From assembly GCA_001655195.1 (NCBI GenBank), contig LPNY01000158.1, forward strand, positions 77,615 through 141,614: a stretch of DNA of 64,000 bases, read 5' to 3'. Below the pieces are notes generated by a model. The model was not told where the DNA came from. It was given only the letters and a program-made list of their open reading frames with translations, and searched no databases. Numbering within the stretch: position 1 is the stretch's first letter; each line of letters opens with the position of its first letter. This DNA comes from Arcobacter sp. EP1. GTDB lineage: Bacteria > Campylobacterota > Campylobacteria > Campylobacterales > Arcobacteraceae. The position numbers were made by a program, and so were the translations under genes. Shown here piece by piece: positions 60,023-64,000 of this stretch.

Positions 60023-61996
60023 ATGATAAAAAGATTAAACAGCGAAAAGAAAATTATTCAGTGGATTATATTACTGCCAATTTTTGGGATAATTCTCACT
60101 TCTTTTATATTAACGAATATCTTAATTAACTCAAAATACGAATCTCATAAATTAGAAATTGAAGTTTTAAAACAAAATCATATAACATCTTTAAAAGGAA
60201 AAATAAAAGAAAGAATTGAACATATCTATTTGCTTTTGGACAACTCCTATAACAAAGATCTTGAAAAATCAAAAAAGTCTGTCAAAGATATCGTAGATGT
60301 AGGACACGAAACCCTATCAAACATCTACCAAGAAAACAAAACACTTTCTAAAAAGCAACTTTATAAAATCATCGATGAACGAATGCGAAGTTTACGCTTT
60401 TTTGAAAATAAAAGCGGGTACTACTTTATTTATGACTTAAAAGATGGAATCTCAATCTCTTTACCTTCTGCACCCTTTTTAGTTGGAAAATCACTTAAAA
60501 AACTCGTAGATAAAAATGGCAAGAACCTTTTTGATAGTTATGGAAAAATTCTTGATGAAAAGGGTGAAGGTTATGATACTTGGTTTTGGAATAAACCCAA
60601 CTCAAAAGAAAAACTGGAAAAAATTGGTTATATCAAAAAATTTGAGCCCTTAAATATCGGTATTGGAACAGCCGTTTATGTGGATGATTTAAAACAAGAA
60701 ATATCCAAAAATGCAATTAATTTCATCAACCAATTACACTATGATGATGATGGATACATCTTTGTTATTGATAAAAAAGGAAAACCATTAGTACATATTA
60801 ATAAAGAGATTGTCAATATACCGCTAAATCAGTTAAGTAAAAAAACTCAAGAGAATGTCTCAAATATCATAACAAAAGCAAAAAGATCCAATGGAAGTTT
60901 TATTGAATACACTCAAGCAAAAAAAATCTTTACAAAAAAGTTAAATTCATTTAAAAAAATATCCTACGTAAAACATAATAAACTTCTTGATTGGGTTATT
61001 GGAACAGGACTTTATACAGACAAACTTAATGAACAGATATCAAAAAAACGAGTACAACTAAAAGAGAAACTCCAAGATGATATTTTAAGCATTGTTTTAT
61101 TGTCATTAACAGTAACAGCTGTTGTCATATTTTTGGTTATTCTACTATCAAAAAAAGTCAAAAAAGTTTTCCGTTTTTATTCAGACAGTTTAGAGCACAA
61201 TAACAAAGAACTGCATCGATTAAACAAAGAGCTTTCAAGAAAGGTTGATGTACAAGTTACAAAACTACGTGACAAGGATATCGTACTCAACCAACAAGCA
61301 AAACTAGCTGCTCTTGGAGAGATGCTAGGAAATATTGCCCACCAATGGCGACAACCTCTTTCAGCCATATCAACCCTAGCAAGTGGTACTCGTATTCAAA
61401 AAGACATGAACATGTTAAACGACAAACAGCTCGATGCTAACCTAGAAAGCATTGTTGAGAGTACAAAAATTCTCTCAAATACCATTGATGATTTTAAAAA
61501 CTTCTATTCAAAAGATAAAGATAAACATGTATTTACTGTTGAACATGCTATTTCAAAAGTTCTTAGTCTCATTTCTGCAAATATTAAACATAGTGAGATT
61601 GAATTAATTCTTGATATAAAAGATATTTCCATTGTAAACTATGAAAACGAGCTTATTCAGGCGCTTCTGAATCTTGTTAACAATGCAAAAGATGCATTAG
61701 AAGATAAAACCTATCAAAAGTTTATCTTTATTAGTAGTTATGCCAAAAAGAAGAATCTAGTCATTGAAGTGTATGATAATGCAGGCGGTATTGAGCAGAG
61801 CATCATTGATAGAATCTTTGAGCCGTACTTTACCACAAAACATCAAAGTAGAGGAACTGGTATTGGTCTGTATATGACAAAAAATATTATTGAATCCAGT
61901 CTAAAAGGTCATATCAACGTACAAAATAGAACCTTTACCTTCAAAGAAAAAGAGCACGTTGGTGCCTTATTTACTATTGAGATACCTTTAAAATAA
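60023..61996 (+). CDS. Double-Cache sensor histidine kinase, HQWRQPL type
   Basis: A 657-residue kinase: N-terminal helix (ILLPIFGIILTSFILTNIL), two tandem Cache sensor domains (FFENKSGYYFIYDLKDGIS and YDDDGYIFVIDKKGKPLV, about residues 45-350), second helix (IVLLSLTVTAVVIFLVILL), coiled coil, H-box LGEMLGNIAHQWRQPLSAI and catalytic motifs LLNLVNNAKDALE, VYDNAGGI and GTGIGLYMT. Cache domains bind small organic acids or amines; ligand unknown. Convergent with the next gene. Confidence 0.92.
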   Translation: MIKRLNSEKKIIQWIILLPIFGIILTSFILTNILINSKYESHKLEIEVLKQNHITSLKGKIKERIEHIYLLLDNSYNKDLEKSKKSVKDIVDVGHETLSNIYQENKTLSKKQLYKIIDERMRSLRFFENKSGYYFIYDLKDGISISLPSAPFLVGKSLKKLVDKNGKNLFDSYGKILDEKGEGYDTWFWNKPNSKEKLEKIGYIKKFEPLNIGIGTAVYVDDLKQEISKNAINFINQLHYDDDGYIFVIDKKGKPLVHINKEIVNIPLNQLSKKTQENVSNIITKAKRSNGSFIEYTQAKKIFTKKLNSFKKISYVKHNKLLDWVIGTGLYTDKLNEQISKKRVQLKEKLQDDILSIVLLSLTVTAVVIFLVILLSKKVKKVFRFYSDSLEHNNKELHRLNKELSRKVDVQVTKLRDKDIVLNQQAKLAALGEMLGNIAHQWRQPLSAISTLASGTRIQKDMNMLNDKQLDANLESIVESTKILSNTIDDFKNFYSKDKDKHVFTVEHAISKVLSLISANIKHSEIELILDIKDISIVNYENELIQALLNLVNNAKDALEDKTYQKFIFISSYAKKKNLVIEVYDNAGGIEQSIIDRIFEPYFTTKHQSRGTGIGLYMTKNIIESSLKGHINVQNRTFTFKEKEHVGALFTIEIPLK

Positions 61997-62010
61997 CCGT
62001 TTAACGCCAA

Positions 62011-63948
62011 TTATTTTTTAATAGGTATGGTGATTTTAAAACACGCTCCTTTATAACTATTGTTATTATACTCATACACTTTATTATAAACACTAATTTC
62101 ACCTTTAAAATGTTTAGAAATAATCTCTTCTGCCATATACAGACCAATACCAGTTCCTCTACTTTGATGTTTTGTGGTAAAGTACGGCTCAAAGATACGA
62201 TGCATAATCTCTTTATCTATTCCTTGAGCATTATCATAAATCTCAATACAAGCAGTGGTCTCACTTTTTCTAATATCAACAAAAATTAGTCTTTCACCTT
62301 CTACTTTTTCAAAAGCATCTTTAGCATTATTTAGAATATTAACAAGAACTTGAGTCAGTTCATTTTTCACAATCAAGAGTTCAAAGTCCTCACGATTTTT
62401 AATTATATCAATATCCTTTGAGTTAAACTGAGCTTCAACTATTTTCAAAGTAGAGTCCATAATTTCACCAATGGATACTAACTCAACCTCTTTTTTTTCA
62501 GGGTTAAAAAAATTCCTAAAATCATCAATTGTTTTGGATAAATACTGCGTTTGCCCAAAAATATTATCTAACATCTTTTTGATATTTTTTTCATCTAATA
62601 CACCCAATTCAATATCAGCAAATATATTATTTGCACTCATAGAAATAGCCGCTATTGGTTGTCGCCATTGATGGGCAATATTATTCATCATTTCACCCAT
62701 TGCCGCCATTTTTGTTTGCTGATGTAAAAGAGTCTCTCTTTGTTTCGTTTCTGTTAAATCAACAAAAGAGGAAATTCTAACTTTCTGTCCAGAAACAATT
62801 ATATTCGTTCCTTTGATGAGCATAGGAATTGTTTTCCCTTCAGAGTTAAAAACCTTTGCTTCGTAGGGTTCACACTCATCTTGAAGTAAAGCTTCTTCTA
62901 CTTTTTCATGATATTCAGGAACAATAATTTCTAGAATATTTTTGCCAATAAACTCTTTCTCCGTGTAATTTAACATTTTGAGAATTGGTTTATTTGCTTT
63001 AATACAAACCCTATTATGACTAATCATAATACCATCCAATGTCGTATTTAAAATATTAGTTAAGTCTTGATGGGAACGTTTTATTAATCTATGGCGATAA
63101 ACTAAAAAAGCAATAATTAAAAGAAAAAACAGTGCAAGAAAAAATATCACCGTGTAATTGATTTTCTCTTCTACAATAGAAGGTTGTATCCATTTTGAGT
63201 AGATTGCACTTCGCTCTTCATGACTGATAGAATCAAATACTTTGTTAATAATCGATAACAAAATGGGATTATCTCTTTGAACCAAACAATGGTGTTCAAA
63301 TCGAAAAGAAGTGGCACCCGTTACTTTTAGATTGCTTAAGTAGTTTTCTGCAATATAGTATAAAGCAGGAGCAATATGTCCTACAAAAGCTTCTGCTTCT
63401 CCTTTTTCTACTAAAAGAAGTGCCTCTGTAATACTCTTTGTAGCAAGAATCTTTATCTCGGGATAATTATTTTTTACTTCATTGTAACTAGTATAATACT
63501 TAGGTATGGCAACAACTTTTCTATCAAGGTTTTTTAAATCATCTAAATACTTATATTTATCTTTTGTAACTATTACCATAGGGTATGTTGCATATTTTTT
63601 ACTCACTAAACCTAGTTTTACCTCTTGAGGACTTGAACTAATTCCAGGCACCAAATCAATTTTTTTCTGAGAAAATTGTTCTAAAACATCACGCCACGAA
63701 GTTGCAGGAAGAAATTTAAACTCCAAACCTGTTTTTGTAGTGATCATTTTCAGATAATCACCCATGATACCTTTCATAGTATTATCTTCAATAATTGATA
63801 AAGGTTTCCAATTTACTTCACTATAAGTAACCACAGGATTATTATTAATCCACGCTTGTTCTTCCGGTGAGAGATTGATTTTTTCATTGGAAAATAAAGG
63901 ATTAACTAAAAAAATTACAAAAAGCAATATCAATCTATATGCCTTCAT
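62011..63948 (-). CDS. SBP-PAS sensor histidine kinase (BvgS-like N-terminus), HQWRQPL type
   Basis: A 645-residue kinase with signal peptide and an N-terminal periplasmic SBP family 3 domain (INNNPVVTYSEVNWKPLSIIEDN and NYLSNLKVTGATSFRFEHHCLVQRDNP), a helix (YTVIFFLALFFLLIIAFLVY), a PAS domain (DGIMISHNRVCIKANKPIL), then H-box MGEMMNNIAHQWRQPIAAI and the catalytic domain with ILNNAKDAFEK, IYDNAQGI and GTGIGLYMAEE. The substrate-binding-type sensor should detect a small periplasmic solute. AAAGGGAATAAT precedes the ATG, with TATAAT further upstream. Confidence 0.92.
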   Translation of the reverse strand: MKAYRLILLFVIFLVNPLFSNEKINLSPEEQAWINNNPVVTYSEVNWKPLSIIEDNTMKGIMGDYLKMITTKTGLEFKFLPATSWRDVLEQFSQKKIDLVPGISSSPQEVKLGLVSKKYATYPMVIVTKDKYKYLDDLKNLDRKVVAIPKYYTSYNEVKNNYPEIKILATKSITEALLLVEKGEAEAFVGHIAPALYYIAENYLSNLKVTGATSFRFEHHCLVQRDNPILLSIINKVFDSISHEERSAIYSKWIQPSIVEEKINYTVIFFLALFFLLIIAFLVYRHRLIKRSHQDLTNILNTTLDGIMISHNRVCIKANKPILKMLNYTEKEFIGKNILEIIVPEYHEKVEEALLQDECEPYEAKVFNSEGKTIPMLIKGTNIIVSGQKVRISSFVDLTETKQRETLLHQQTKMAAMGEMMNNIAHQWRQPIAAISMSANNIFADIELGVLDEKNIKKMLDNIFGQTQYLSKTIDDFRNFFNPEKKEVELVSIGEIMDSTLKIVEAQFNSKDIDIIKNREDFELLIVKNELTQVLVNILNNAKDAFEKVEGERLIFVDIRKSETTACIEIYDNAQGIDKEIMHRIFEPYFTTKHQSRGTGIGLYMAEEIISKHFKGEISVYNKVYEYNNNSYKGACFKITIPIKK

Positions 63949-64000
63949 ATTATTCCCTTTTGATTTGCTATTACAATTATATCATTCTAACATTAGTTGC

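Overview
The window looks like chromosomal DNA of a Campylobacterota bacterium, most likely an Arcobacter-type genome. The DNA is AT-rich and genes are packed tightly on both strands. It has a four-subunit oorDABC 2-oxoglutarate:acceptor oxidoreductase, an unusually large set of histidine kinases with an HQWRQPL H-box, many c-di-GMP enzymes, a bacterial Nav-type channel, and MarR, hemerythrin and cytochrome c genes. I see no rRNA, tRNA, CRISPR array, insertion sequence or prophage. This assignment is inference from gene content; no marker gene for species is present.

Layout. 1-1.4 kb: minus-strand operon of a TrmN6-like methyltransferase, a YkgJ-type Cys-cluster protein and a partial secreted TPR protein. 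1.7-4.6 kb: oorDABC. 5-6.2 kb: an SMR exporter divergent from a MarR regulator, with two matching operators and two structured intergenic repeats. 6.2-8.8 kb: HD hydrolase, DnaQ-like exonuclease, trpF, rpe. 9-11.6 kb: small proteins and a response regulator/kinase pair. 11.6-15.9 kb: envelope genes (lipoprotein, rhodanese-like protein, outer-membrane phospholipase A, AsmA-like protein) and a decayed gene. 15.9-18.9 kb: nucleotide and peptide housekeeping and a diguanylate cyclase. 18.9-26.2 kb: a probable arsenosugar biosynthesis locus with a fused ArsS-ArsM enzyme, two arsenosugar-type glycosyltransferases, a flavin disulfide-type oxidoreductase, a TVP38 membrane protein and a two-component system. 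26.2-31.7 kb: bluB and a methylthioribose salvage set (mtnK, mtnA, class II aldolase) interrupted by an HD-GYP phosphodiesterase. 31.8-34.2 kb: glpD-glpQ. 34.3-41.2 kb: yajQ, uracil and purine salvage, an ion channel. 41.4-45.9 kb: DUF89, WYL regulator, cytochrome, hemerythrin, aat. 45.9-64 kb: signalling-rich region with five HQWRQPL kinases, periplasmic binding proteins, a diguanylate cyclase, a MarR module, a SiaB-like protein and a BCCT transporter remnant.

How it works together. Several sets read as complete short pathways: oor feeds the reductive or oxidative TCA cycle; uraA/upp and the NCS2 permease/phosphoribosyltransferase pair take up and salvage nucleobases and share a 20-bp upstream motif; glpD/glpQ degrade glycerophosphodiesters; mtnK/mtnA/aldolase could run the DHAP shunt for 5-methylthioribose. 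The best candidate for an unusual system is the arsenosugar operon. The second theme is control: two MarR circuits with clear operators, and four genes whose -10 box lies exactly 6 nt before the ATG with no ribosome binding site, suggesting leaderless mRNAs for regulatory genes. All functional calls are from motif reading; no database search was possible.
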